64,000 nt of DNA. Origin: Cantharellus purpuraceus (lineage: Eukaryota > Basidiomycota > Agaricomycetes > Cantharellales > Hydnaceae). The stretch is from assembly GCA_025174535.1 (NCBI GenBank), contig JALBUN010000014.1:248001-312000 (forward strand), given 5' to 3'. Every line of letters begins with the position of its first letter. Position 1 is the first letter of the stretch. Under the pieces are notes generated by a model. It did not search any database. It saw nothing but the letters and a program-made list of their open reading frames with translations, and was not told the DNA's origin. The position numbers were made by a program, and so were the translations under genes. This document shows, piece by piece, positions 34,632 through 45,114 of this stretch.

Positions 34632-34785
34632 TGTAGAGCTCAAAAGCGAAGTTATTTGTTATTAGATAAGCCAAAATACAAACTCAGCAAAAAAGCGAAA
34701 TTGTAACACATAAAACACTCATATCTTCTCACAGAATAATCCATATCATACCAAACTTTCCAGGGACCTTCAGTGCATTCCAACA
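34632..34785 (-). repeat. copia-A LTR (left, 3' LTR of minus element)
   Basis: 154 bp, TGTTGGAATG...GAGCTCTACA on the minus strand. The purine tract GAGGGGGTG precedes it on that strand, directly after the pol stop codon, as expected of a polypurine tract. Confidence 0.92.
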
Positions 34786-34792
34786 CACCCCC

Positions 34793-37700
34793 TCAATGAA
34801 GCGTCCCTTCAATGCTCCAAATACCCAATCCATCTCTGAACTTCACATGCTTAGCACACACCAGACTCTTGGTTAGCACATCAGCTACCATCTCATGTGT
34901 CGGCACAAACTGAAGTTTCAGCAATCTCCTTTCCACCTTTTCCCTCAACCAGTGATACATGACATCAATGTGCTTCATCCCGGAGTGATGTTCAGGGTTC
35001 TTGGATACGGCAATGGCAGGTTGGCTGTCGCAATAAAGCGTAACTGGAGGAAGATGGTAGCCAAGTTCAGTCAGCAACTGTTTCAACCACATGGCTTCAC
35101 GTCCCGCAAAGTTGGCTGACATGTATTCAGCATCAGATGAGGATGTTGCCACTGTTGGTTGTCGTTTGCTGCTCCAACTGACTGCTGCTCCACCAATGAA
35201 GAAGGCGTATCCAGTTGTTGACCGTCTCCTATCCTCATCCCCTGCATAGTTGGCATCACAGTAGGCCTGGAGCATCGCTTGGGAGCCAGGGTCTGGAGGT
35301 CCATATGTCAATCCCAGTTCGGTAGTCCCCTTGAGATATTTGAGCATGTGCTGCACCGCCTTCCAATGACCTAAACCAGGATTTGAGTTGAATTGGCAAA
35401 GTTCACCAACTGCATGTGCAATGTCCGGTCTGGTTCCAATCGCAAGGTAATTCAGGCTCCCAACAGCGGCAAGGTACGGAACACCTCTCATGGCCTCAAC
35501 GTCCTCCTTTGACTGTGGACAGAGATCCTTGGAGAGATGACAGCCTGGATCAAGAGGGGTAGACACTGGCTTGCAATTCTCCATGTTGAACCGCTTCAAA
35601 ACATCCAGTGCATACTTGTGCTGGTTAAGGTGCAACATCCTCTTTCTCCTGTCCCTGTGGATTTCCAGACCAACAATGTACCTGGCAGGTCCCATGTCCT
35701 TCATTTTGAAGTGTTGCGACAGCTCAAGCTTTACTTTGTCAAGATGGGTGTGACTGTTGCATGCCATGAGCTGATCGTCAACGTAGACGGGGATGTAGAC
35801 TTTGATGGGTCCTTGGATGTAGAGGTAAAGGCAGCTGTCCACTTTGGATCTGGTGAATCCCATGTGATGGAAAGCATCATCCAGTTTGGCATGCCACCTG
35901 TTTCCTCCTTGCCTGGTTCCGTAGATGGCCTTGTTCAGTCTCCCGACCTTGTCTCCCTGCTTGTACCCTTCTGGAAGTTCCATGTAGACCTCTTCTTCAA
36001 TATCACCATTCAAATAGGCAGATTTGAAGTCGACTTGGTCCAATTCCAGATCCTCAAGGGCGGTGATGGCCAGGAGCACTCTGAGCGTGTTGAATCTCAC
36101 AACAGGGGCAAATGTTTCCGTGAAGTCAATCCCTGCCTTCTGCGTGTATCCTTTTGCAACCACTCTAGATCTGAAGCGCTCAATGGATCCATCAGGGTGC
36201 TTCTTAAGTCTGAATACCCATTTGGATCCCACGGCCTTCTTCCCTGCAGGGAGGTCCACCACCGTCCAAACATTGTTGTCCATGAGCGACTGATATTCAT
36301 CATTGCAGGACTCTCTCCACCATGGTGCATCAACTCTAGACATGGCTTCCTGATAAGTGGATGGTTCAGGGAGGTCAGGAGCGTTGCTGAGGTTGACAAG
36401 TTCCTGAAGTGGATGTTGGACAGATGGTATGGCAGATTCAGCCTGTTCCACCCCCTCATTCTGGGCATTGTCCACCCCCTCAGTTGGATCATCTCTTCCC
36501 TCTGACTCGAGTGGAGGATTCCTGTACTGGGCAGCATTTGGGACAAGCCACCATGGTTGGGGAGGGATGCGGATGCGTGTTGAACGTCTCAGAGGTGGGT
36601 CAGGTGGTAGAGGTGGAGATGGGGATGGTGGAGGGGATGTAGGGGATGGTGTTGCAACGTCTGGCAATGGTAGTAAAGGGGGGGTAGCTGGAGGAATAAC
36701 TGGAGGGGAAGTAGAGGTCTGGTGAATGGCCACATCATCAGGAAGTTGCACAAGTTGCTGTGGTGGATTGTGCGTGGTGGATGTATGTGGGTGACCAGAT
36801 TCATCAAAAATGACATCCCTGCTTATCAATACCCTCCTTCCGACTGGGTCCCACAGTCGCCATGCCTTAGTCCCAGTTTCATATCCAATCATGACACACT
36901 TGGTAGAGTGTGATTCAAGGTGGCATCTTTTAGATTTGGGGACATGGACAAACGCAGTGGAGCCAAATACCCTGAAATGTGCAACAGATGGCTTGTGACC
37001 ATGCCAGGCTTCATATGGAGTCCCATGGGAAAGCGCAGAAGTGGGAGAGCAGTTGTGGAGAAGAGTGAATGCTAAGGCTGCTTCTCCCCAGAAAGAAGGA
37101 CCTAGTTTGGTATCATGTAGCATGGATATAACACCTTCTTCCAGTGTCCTGTTGTAGCGCTCTGCAACTCCATTCTGCTGTGGTGTGCCTGGTGCAGTCT
37201 TTTGCCTGAAGATCCCAGAGGACATGGTCAGGAAAGAGAACTGGTGCGATGAGTATTCTCCTCCTTTGTCATCTCTCAGGGTTTTGATCCGTTTGCCAGT
37301 CTGGTTCTCCACCAGTGCTTTGAACTGCTTGAACACGTCTAACGCCTGGTCCTTGGTCTTGATCAAGTACAGGCTCACAAAACGAGATTTGTCGTCAATG
37401 AATGTGATCCAGTACCTAAATCCCCGTGCAGTGGGCACCTTCAATGGACCATGAACGTCAGAATGAATGAGTTCAAGAATGTCGGAGGCCCTGAAGGAGG
37501 CTTTCTTGGGGAATGAATCACGGTGTTGTTTGCCATGAATGCACGCTTTGCAGATTTTGGGGAATGGATTGTCTGATGTGATGTCCATCCCCTCCACCAT
37601 ATTTTGCGTGACTAGCTGTTTGACAGCATCAATCCCCAGATGCCCAAAGCGACGGTGCCATAGTTGTAGATCCAGTGACTTGGACGCAGCAATGTGTGCA

Positions 37701-38170
37701 GTGTGTGAGAGCGTGTTGCCATCCAGGTATGCCAGTCTCCCCTTGACTGTCGCAGTACATATCAGTTTACCCAACTTGTAGAATTTGACAACCGCTCCTA
37801 TGATTTCCACACGAATCTGACGGTGCATGGTCAAGAAGAGGAGTGAGAGGAGGTTGTTTGCAAGTTTGGGAACATAGAGTACATTGCTGAACAGTATAGG
37901 TTTCAAGTTTGGATCATTTGGGCAAAACATCACCGTGCCAATCCCTTCAGAGTACACAACACTATTGTCCGCCAATTCAATGGGAGCCCTATGAGGTTTG
38001 AGCTCCTTAAACCAATGGCGATTTGGAGTCATATGTAATGAGGCTCCTGAATCAGTGCACCAAAGGGAATTGGTATCAGAGACAAGTGTGTGATGAGGGA
38101 GAGAGGAAATGCTTGCAGTGGTGAATGCCGATCCTGCGACTTCAACAACAGAGGAGGTAGATCCAGCCAC
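34793..38170 (-). CDS. copia-A Pol (protease-integrase-RT-RNase H), intact frame
   Basis: A 1,125-residue open frame in copia order. Protease: WCTDSGASLHMTP near residue 38. GAG-pre-integrase: LWHRRFGHLGIDAVKQL and the zinc ligands in CKACIHGKQHRDSF. Integrase core: HSDVHGPLK, FIDDKSRFVSLY and NGVAERYNRTLEEG. Pro-rich linker at about residues 470-540. RT: NNVWTVVDLPAGKKAVGSKW, LDQVDFKSAYLNGDIEEEVY and the catalytic VYVDDQLMACN. RNase H: YCDANYAGDEDRRRSTTGYA, with SDAEYMS and DSQPAIAVSKNPEHH. All catalytic boxes are present. It is not in frame with the upstream gag because of a 7-base loss near 38240, so Gag-Pol expression is doubtful. Confidence 0.93.
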   Translation of the reverse strand: MAGSTSSVVEVAGSAFTTASISSLPHHTLVSDTNSLWCTDSGASLHMTPNRHWFKELKPHRAPIELADNSVVYSEGIGTVMFCPNDPNLKPILFSNVLYVPKLANNLLSLLFLTMHRQIRVEIIGAVVKFYKLGKLICTATVKGRLAYLDGNTLSHTAHIAASKSLDLQLWHRRFGHLGIDAVKQLVTQNMVEGMDITSDNPFPKICKACIHGKQHRDSFPKKASFRASDILELIHSDVHGPLKVPTARGFRYWITFIDDKSRFVSLYLIKTKDQALDVFKQFKALVENQTGKRIKTLRDDKGGEYSSHQFSFLTMSSGIFRQKTAPGTPQQNGVAERYNRTLEEGVISMLHDTKLGPSFWGEAALAFTLLHNCSPTSALSHGTPYEAWHGHKPSVAHFRVFGSTAFVHVPKSKRCHLESHSTKCVMIGYETGTKAWRLWDPVGRRVLISRDVIFDESGHPHTSTTHNPPQQLVQLPDDVAIHQTSTSPPVIPPATPPLLPLPDVATPSPTSPPPSPSPPLPPDPPLRRSTRIRIPPQPWWLVPNAAQYRNPPLESEGRDDPTEGVDNAQNEGVEQAESAIPSVQHPLQELVNLSNAPDLPEPSTYQEAMSRVDAPWWRESCNDEYQSLMDNNVWTVVDLPAGKKAVGSKWVFRLKKHPDGSIERFRSRVVAKGYTQKAGIDFTETFAPVVRFNTLRVLLAITALEDLELDQVDFKSAYLNGDIEEEVYMELPEGYKQGDKVGRLNKAIYGTRQGGNRWHAKLDDAFHHMGFTRSKVDSCLYLYIQGPIKVYIPVYVDDQLMACNSHTHLDKVKLELSQHFKMKDMGPARYIVGLEIHRDRRKRMLHLNQHKYALDVLKRFNMENCKPVSTPLDPGCHLSKDLCPQSKEDVEAMRGVPYLAAVGSLNYLAIGTRPDIAHAVGELCQFNSNPGLGHWKAVQHMLKYLKGTTELGLTYGPPDPGSQAMLQAYCDANYAGDEDRRRSTTGYAFFIGGAAVSWSSKRQPTVATSSSDAEYMSANFAGREAMWLKQLLTELGYHLPPVTLYCDSQPAIAVSKNPEHHSGMKHIDVMYHWLREKVERRLLKLQFVPTHEMVADVLTKSLVCAKHVKFRDGLGIWSIEGTLH

Positions 38171-38961
38171 CTGCTTAGCCTTCTGCTTCTGCTTCTTCTC
38201 CTGCTTAGCTGTCTGTCTGCACTCCAGATTTGCCTTCTTGCTAGAGAAAAGCAGACATCCGTGTTATGAGTGGATGCTTCACAGAAGTTGCACCATTTAG
38301 GAGGTGTTGAAGCGGGTGGTTTGTTGGATAGCATGGCTGATTGAACAGAACGGTGCAGACGGTTGTTCTCCTCCGTGATAAAGGCTTCAATAACTTTGGC
38401 CTTGTTGACGTTCTTTTGAAGCAGTAACGCGGACGTGAAGCTGTCAAACTCCTCAGGAAGGGCTCTAATGAGTGTCATGATCACCAGCTCCTCGTCCTGT
38501 CTGGCTAGGGTATATGAGCCATCAGATGGACGAAGATTCTGGCAGAGTTGCATGGCAGAGCTGACACGACCAATCAGTGACTGAAGTGTCTCATCAGGAG
38601 CCTTCCGTATATTGAAGAGTGCGTCATAGGCATTGAAGCGAGTGCCTGCCTGCTTCTGAACATGAACCTTGTGCAGAGCCTCCCACATTTTCACCGGATC
38701 GTCCTCTAATCCCTGAACATGAACTCGCTGCCCTTGTTCCAAGGTTGACGCAATGAGTCCAGCTGCTACCTCCTGATCTAGTTCCCATTTCTCCACGTCT
38801 GCAGGTTCAGTGGGGCGCTTCTTCTTGCCATTGAAAAGCATCCACAAGCCCTTTGAACGCAACCTTGCAGTCGTGTTGAATGCCCAGTCATGATAATTTG
38901 AGTCTGAGAGCATGGGGAACTTAGGTGACGGAGTATCGTCGTTGGAGGTGGTTGTAGACAT
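38029..38961 (-). CDS. copia-A Gag
   Basis: Starts MSTTTSNDDTPSPKFPML and reads NYHDWAFNTTARLRSKGLW, a UBN2/Gag-type capsid region with AAGLIASTLEQGQRVHVQGL, MWEALHKVHVQKQAG and LVIMTLIRALPEEFDSF, then a zinc-knuckle-like WCNFCEASTHNTDVC. After CFSLA the frame leaves the family consensus: copia-B has seven more bases here (caatgcc) and runs straight into protease. The last 50 or so residues are therefore frameshifted text overlapping the start of Pol. Confidence 0.85.
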   Translation of the reverse strand: MSTTTSNDDTPSPKFPMLSDSNYHDWAFNTTARLRSKGLWMLFNGKKKRPTEPADVEKWELDQEVAAGLIASTLEQGQRVHVQGLEDDPVKMWEALHKVHVQKQAGTRFNAYDALFNIRKAPDETLQSLIGRVSSAMQLCQNLRPSDGSYTLARQDEELVIMTLIRALPEEFDSFTSALLLQKNVNKAKVIEAFITEENNRLHRSVQSAMLSNKPPASTPPKWCNFCEASTHNTDVCFSLARRQIWSADRQLSRRRSRSRRLSRWLDLPPLLLKSQDRHSPLQAFPLSLITHLSLIPIPFGALIQEPHYI

Positions 38962-39706
38962 GGTTTATAGGTATGTGCAGTGAGGGATAGGTATGAGGTA
39001 GACGAATTGGGTGAGATACGAGTAAAGTTTGGCTAAGGGTATTCAAGTCCAAATGCACTTTTTGAGAATTGCAAGTGAACGTGTGATAGGATAGGTTTGC
39101 AGTGTTGTAAGGTGGTCTAGCGGGTGCAAACACTGCGTGGGCAAGATGTGGGAGGTGGTACGCACACAGGAAGTGCAGGGGAGTAAGAATAAGTGCAGAG
39201 CACCAAATCCGAGAGGTAATAGTCCTAGGGTGTCCAAAAACGGTCCTGAGTCGTCCAGAGGGGTCCTGAGGATAGAAGAAATGGTCCAAATGGCACCAAT
39301 CAACTCCCAGCAACTTCAGGGACAACAGGACTCAGAATGAGATGGCACAACCTCGCCGCAAATCAGGTGAACTGTTATGAGTCTGCAGACCACAGACTCC
39401 AGCACCCAAGGTTAACAAGAGGCCTCAGTCAACCGGTGAACTAAGGCCAGGGTTGTGGCTTTGTAACACTAGGCAATGAGGAGGGATCCTTTCTCACCAC
39501 TGGAACCTGAAACCCTTTGGAGGCTGAAGAGATGACTGCTGGGAGAAACTGAGGAAAGGGAGGATGTGGTGGGCCAAAAAGGGAAGTGTGATTGAGGTTG
39601 AAGTTGTTGTTTAATGGGGGATGAGTGGGTTGGAAAAGGTGGATGGAAATGAGAGGATTTTGATGATATAAGTATGTTGGAACAACTGTTTAGAGCTGGA
39701 GGCCGG

Positions 39707-39717
39707 GGCCCATAACC
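39707..39717 (-). other. copia-A primer-binding site
   Basis: Directly after the LTR the minus strand reads ggttatgggcc. With the next base it pairs to the anticodon-loop region of initiator tRNA-Met (gggctcataacc, allowing one G-U pair), the half-tRNA priming known from Ty5 and Drosophila copia. The same site is present in copia-B at 46505 and 55021. Confidence 0.65.
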
Positions 39718-39871
39718 TGTAGAGCTCAAAAGCGAAGTTATATGTTATTAGATAAGCCAAAATACAAACTCAGCAAAAAAGCGAAATTGTAACACATAAA
39801 ACACTCATATCTTCTCACAGAATAATCCATATCATACCAAACTTTCCAGGGACCTTCAGTGCATTCCAACA
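39718..39871 (-). repeat. copia-A LTR (centre, 5' LTR of minus element)
   Basis: 154 bp, differing from the left LTR by one base (ttatatg against ttatttg). It forms the spacer between the two inverted arms and is joined on its right directly to CCGGC plus internal sequence. Confidence 0.92.
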
Positions 39872-40616
39872 CCGGCCTCCAGCTCTAAACAGTTGTTCCA
39901 ACATACTTATATCATCAAAATCCTCTCATTTCCATCCACCTTTTCCAACCCACTCATCCCCCATTAAACAACAACTTCAACCTCAATCACACTTCCCTTT
40001 TTGGCCCACCACATCCTCCCTTTCCTCAGTTTCTCCCAGCAGTCATCTCTTCAGCCTCCAAAGGGTTTCAGGTTCCAGTGGTGAGAAAGGATCCCTCCTC
40101 ATTGCCTAGTGTTACAAAGCCACAACCCTGGCCTTAGTTCACCGGTTGACTGAGGCCTCTTGTTAACCTTGGGTGCTGGAGTCTGTGGTCTGCAGACTCA
40201 TAACAGTTCACCTGATTTGCGGCGAGGTTGTGCCATCTCATTCTGAGTCCTGTTGTCCCTGAAGTTGCTGGGAGTTGATTGGTGCCATTTGGACCATTTC
40301 TTCTATCCTCAGGACCCCTCTGGACGACTCAGGACCGTTTTTGGACACCCTAGGACTATTACCTCTCGGATTTGGTGCTCTGCACTTATTCTTACTCCCC
40401 TGCACTTCCTGTGTGCGTACCACCTCCCACATCTTGCCCACGCAGTGTTTGCACCCGCTAGACCACCTTACAACACTGCAAACCTATCCTATCACACGTT
40501 CACTTGCAATTCTCAAAAAGTGCATTTGGACTTGAATACCCTTAGCCAAACTTTACTCGTATCTCACCCAATTCGTCTACCTCATACCTATCCCTCACTG
40601 CACATACCTATAAACC

Positions 40617-41549
40617 ATGTCTACAACCACCTCCAACGACGATACTCCGTCACCTAAGTTCCCCATGCTCTCAGACTCAAATTATCATGACTGGGCATTC
40701 AACACGACTGCAAGGTTGCGTTCAAAGGGCTTGTGGATGCTTTTCAATGGCAAGAAGAAGCGCCCCACTGAACCTGCAGACGTGGAGAAATGGGAACTAG
40801 ATCAGGAGGTAGCAGCTGGACTCATTGCGTCAACCTTGGAACAAGGGCAGCGAGTTCATGTTCAGGGATTAGAGGACGATCCGGTGAAAATGTGGGAGGC
40901 TCTGCACAAGGTTCATGTTCAGAAGCAGGCAGGCACTCGCTTCAATGCCTATGACGCACTCTTCAATATACGGAAGGCTCCTGATGAGACACTTCAGTCA
41001 CTGATTGGTCGTGTCAGCTCTGCCATGCAACTCTGCCAGAATCTTCGTCCATCTGATGGCTCATATACCCTAGCCAGACAGGACGAGGAGCTGGTGATCA
41101 TGACACTCATTAGAGCCCTTCCTGAGGAGTTTGACAGCTTCACGTCCGCGTTACTGCTTCAAAAGAACGTCAACAAGGCCAAAGTTATTGAAGCCTTTAT
41201 CACGGAGGAGAACAACCGTCTGCACCGTTCTGTTCAATCAGCCATGCTATCCAACAAACCACCCGCTTCAACACCTCCTAAATGGTGCAACTTCTGTGAA
41301 GCATCCACTCATAACACGGATGTCTGCTTTTCTCTAGCAAGAAGGCAAATCTGGAGTGCAGACAGACAGCTAAGCAGGAGAAGAAGCAGAAGCAGAAGGC
41401 TAAGCAGGTGGCTGGATCTACCTCCTCTGTTGTTGAAGTCGCAGGATCGGCATTCACCACTGCAAGCATTTCCTCTCTCCCTCATCACACACTTGTCTCT
41501 GATACCAATTCCCTTTGGTGCACTGATTCAGGAGCCTCATTACATATGA
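40617..41549 (+). CDS. copia-A Gag, second (plus-strand) copy
   Basis: The 310-residue frame is identical to the minus-strand copy at 38029-38961, including the same 7-base loss at the Gag-Pol junction (near 41340). It lies in the right arm of the palindrome. This arm lacks a 5' LTR in its own orientation, so it has no normal promoter. Confidence 0.85.
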   Translation: MSTTTSNDDTPSPKFPMLSDSNYHDWAFNTTARLRSKGLWMLFNGKKKRPTEPADVEKWELDQEVAAGLIASTLEQGQRVHVQGLEDDPVKMWEALHKVHVQKQAGTRFNAYDALFNIRKAPDETLQSLIGRVSSAMQLCQNLRPSDGSYTLARQDEELVIMTLIRALPEEFDSFTSALLLQKNVNKAKVIEAFITEENNRLHRSVQSAMLSNKPPASTPPKWCNFCEASTHNTDVCFSLARRQIWSADRQLSRRRSRSRRLSRWLDLPPLLLKSQDRHSPLQAFPLSLITHLSLIPIPFGALIQEPHYI

Positions 41550-44500
41550 CTCCAAATCGCCATTGGTTTAAGGAGCTCAAACCTCATAGGGCTCCCATTG
41601 AATTGGCGGACAATAGTGTTGTGTACTCTGAAGGGATTGGCACGGTGATGTTTTGCCCAAATGATCCAAACTTGAAACCTATACTGTTCAGCAATGTACT
41701 CTATGTTCCCAAACTTGCAAACAACCTCCTCTCACTCCTCTTCTTGACCATGCACCGTCAGATTCGTGTGGAAATCATAGGAGCGGTTGTCAAATTCTAC
41801 AAGTTGGGTAAACTGATATGTACTGCGACAGTCAAGGGGAGACTGGCATACCTGGATGGCAACACGCTCTCACACACTGCACACATTGCTGCGTCCAAGT
41901 CACTGGATCTACAACTATGGCACCGTCGCTTTGGGCATCTGGGGATTGATGCTGTCAAACAGCTAGTCACGCAAAATATGGTGGAGGGATGGACATCACA
42001 TCAGACAATCCATTCCCCAAAATCTGCAAAGCGTGCATTCATGGCAAACAACACCGTGATTCATTCCCCAAGAAAGCCTCCTTCAGGGCCTCCGACATTC
42101 TTGAACTCATTCATTCTGACGTTCATGGTCCATTGAAGGTGCCCACTGCACGGGGATTTAGGTACTGGATCACATTCATTGACGACAAATCTCGTTTTGT
42201 GAGCCTGTACTTGATCAAGACCAAGGACCAGGCGTTAGACGTGTTCAAGCAGTTCAAAGCACTGGTGGAGAACCAGACTGGCAAACGGATCAAAACCCTG
42301 AGAGATGACAAAGGAGGAGAATACTCATCGCACCAGTTCTCTTTCCTGACCATGTCCTCTGGGATCTTCAGGCAAAAGACTGCACCAGGCACACCACAGC
42401 AGAATGGAGTTGCAGAGCGCTACAACAGGACACTGGAAGAAGGTGTTATATCCATGCTACATGATACCAAACTAGGTCCTTCTTTCTGGGGAGAAGCAGC
42501 CTTAGCATTCACTCTTCTCCACAACTGCTCTCCCACTTCTGCGCTTTCCCATGGGACTCCATATGAAGCCTGGCATGGTCACAAGCCATCTGTTGCACAT
42601 TTCAGGGTATTTGGCTCCACTGCGTTTGTCCATGTCCCCAAATCTAAAAGATGCCACCTTGAATCACACTCTACCAAGTGTGTCATGATTGGATATGAAA
42701 CTGGGACTAAGGCATGGCGACTGTGGGACCCAGTCGGAAGGAGGGTATTGATAAGCAGGGATGTCATTTTTGATGAATCTGGTCACCCACATACATCCAC
42801 CACGCACAATCCACCACAGCAACTTGTGCAACTTCCTGATGATGTGGCCATTCACCAGACCTCTACTTCCCCTCCAGTTATTCCTCCAGCTACCCCCCCT
42901 TTACTACCATTGCCAGACGTTGCAACACCATCCCCTACATCCCCTCCACCATCCCCATCTCCACCTCTACCACCTGACCCACCTCTGAGACGTTCAACAC
43001 GCATCCGCATCCCTCCCCAACCATGGTGGCTTGTCCCAAATGCTGCCCAGTACAGGAATCCTCCACTCGAGTCAGAGGGAAGAGATGATCCAACTGAGGG
43101 GGTGGACAATGCCCAGAATGAGGGGGTGGAACAGGCTGAATCTGCCATACCATCTGTCCAACATCCACTTCAGGAACTTGTCAACCTCAGCAACGCTCCT
43201 GACCTCCCTGAACCATCCACTTATCAGGAAGCCATGTCTAGAGTTGATGCACCATGGTGGAGAGAGTCCTGCAATGATGAATATCAGTCGCTCATGGACA
43301 ACAATGTTTGGACGGTGGTGGACCTCCCTGCAGGGAAGAAGGCCGTGGGATCCAAATGGGTATTCAGACTTAAGAAGCACCCTGATGGATCCATTGAGCG
43401 CTTCAGATCTAGAGTGGTTGCAAAGGATACACGCAGAAGGCAGGGATTGACTTCACGGAAACATTTGCCCCTGTTGTGAGATTCAACACGCTCAGAGTGC
43501 TCCTGGCCATCACCGCCCTTGAGGATCTGGAATTGGACCAAGTCGACTTCAAATCTGCCTATTTGAATGGTGATATTGAAGAAGAGGTCTACATGGAACT
43601 TCCAGAAGGGTACAAGCAGGGAGACAAGGTCGGGAGACTGAACAAGGCCATCTACGGAACCAGGCAAGGAGGAAACAGGTGGCATGCCAAACTGGATGAT
43701 GCTTTCCATCACATGGGATTCACCAGATCCAAAGTGGACAGCTGCCTTTACCTCTACATCCAAGGACCCATCAAAGTCTACATCCCCGTCTACGTTGACG
43801 ATCAGCTCATGGCATGCAACAGTCACACCCATCTTGACAAAGTAAAGCTTGAGCTGTCGCAACACTTCAAAATGAAGGACATGGGACCTGCCAGGTACAT
43901 TGTTGGTCTGGAAATCCACAGGGACAGGAGAAAGAGGATGTTGCACCTTAACCAGCACAAGTATGCACTGGATGTTTTGAAGCGGTTCAACATGGAGAAT
44001 TGCAAGCCAGTGTCTACCCCTCTTGATCCAGGCTGTCATCTCTCCAAGGATCTCTGTCCACAGTCAAAGGAGGACGTTGAGGCCATGAGAGGTGTTCCGT
44101 ACCTTGCCGCTGTTGGGAGCCTGAATTACCTTGCGATTGGAACCAGACCGGACATTGCACATGCAGTTGGTGAACTTTGCCAATTCAACTCAAATCCTGG
44201 TTTAGGTCATTGGAAGGCGGTGCAGCACATGCTCAAATATCTCAAGGGGACTACCGAACTGGGATTGACATATGGACCTCCAGACCCTGGCTCCCAAGCG
44301 ATGCTCCAGGCCTACTGTGATGCCAACTATGCAGGGGATGAGGATAGGAGACGGTCAACAACTGGATACGCCTTCTTCATTGGTGGAGCAGCAGTCAGTT
44401 GGAGCAGCAAACGACAACCAACAGTGGCAACATCCTCATCTGATGCTGAATACATGTCAGCCAACTTTGCGGGACGTGAAGCCATGTGGTTGAAACAGTT

Positions 44501-44783
44501 GCTGACTGAACTTGGCTACCATCTTCCTCCAGTTACGCTTTATTGCGACAGCCAACCTGCCATTGCCGTATCCAAGAACCCTGAACATCACTCCGGGATG
44601 AAGCACATTGATGTCATGTATCACTGGTTGAGGGAAAAGGTGGAAAGGAGATTGCTGAAACTTCAGTTTGTGCCGACACATGAGATGGTAGCTGATGTGC
44701 TAACCAAGAGTCTGGTGTGTGCTAAGCATGTGAAGTTCAGAGATGGATTGGGTATTTGGAGCATTGAAGGGACGCTTCATTGA
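41408..44783 (+). pseudogene. copia-A Pol, second copy with two 1-base frameshifts
   Basis: Same protein as the left-arm Pol but broken into three frames. One G is missing in a G-run near 41986 (ggtggaggg before atggacatc) and one A in an A-run near 43426 (gttgcaaagg). Otherwise all motifs, including YVDDQLMACN, are kept. Both breaks are in homopolymers, so sequencing error is a real alternative to true mutation. Confidence 0.88.
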
Positions 44784-44790
44784 GGGGGTG

Positions 44791-44944
44791 TGTTGGAATG
44801 CACTGAAGGTCCCTGGAAAGTTTGGTATGATATGGATTATTCTGTGAGAAGATATGAGTGTTTTATGTGTTACAATTTCGCTTTTTTGCTGAGTTTGTAT
44901 TTTGGCTTATCTAATAACAAATAACTTCGCTTTTGAGCTCTACA
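44791..44944 (+). repeat. copia-A LTR, plus orientation
   Basis: 154 bp, TGTTGGAATG...GAGCTCTACA, preceded by the purine tract gagggggtg and followed by a 16-bp stub ggttatgggccctggc that is the primer-site region. Confidence 0.92.
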
Positions 44945-44960
44945 GGTTATGGGCCCTGGC

Positions 44961-45114
44961 TGTAGAGCTCAAAAGCGAAGTTATTTGTTATTAGATAAGC
45001 CAAAATACAAACTCAGTAAAAAAGCGAAATTGTAACACATAAAACACTCATATCTTCTCACAGAATAATCCATATCATACCAAACTTTCCAGGGACCTTC
45101 AGTGCATTCCAACA
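44961..45114 (-). repeat. copia-A LTR (rightmost)
   Basis: 154 bp in minus orientation with one base change (cagtaaa). It ends at the outer target duplication ATCTG. Confidence 0.92.

Noticed and set aside
35537..36505. Plus-strand ORF of 322 codons opposite copia-A pol
   Set aside because: Antisense shadow of the RT frame; it repeats as a shadow in the other copies and has no motif.
38225..38250. Programmed frameshift at the copia-A Gag-Pol junction
   Set aside because: Copia-B is open through the junction with seven extra bases, and no slippery site is obvious, so a deletion is the simpler reading.
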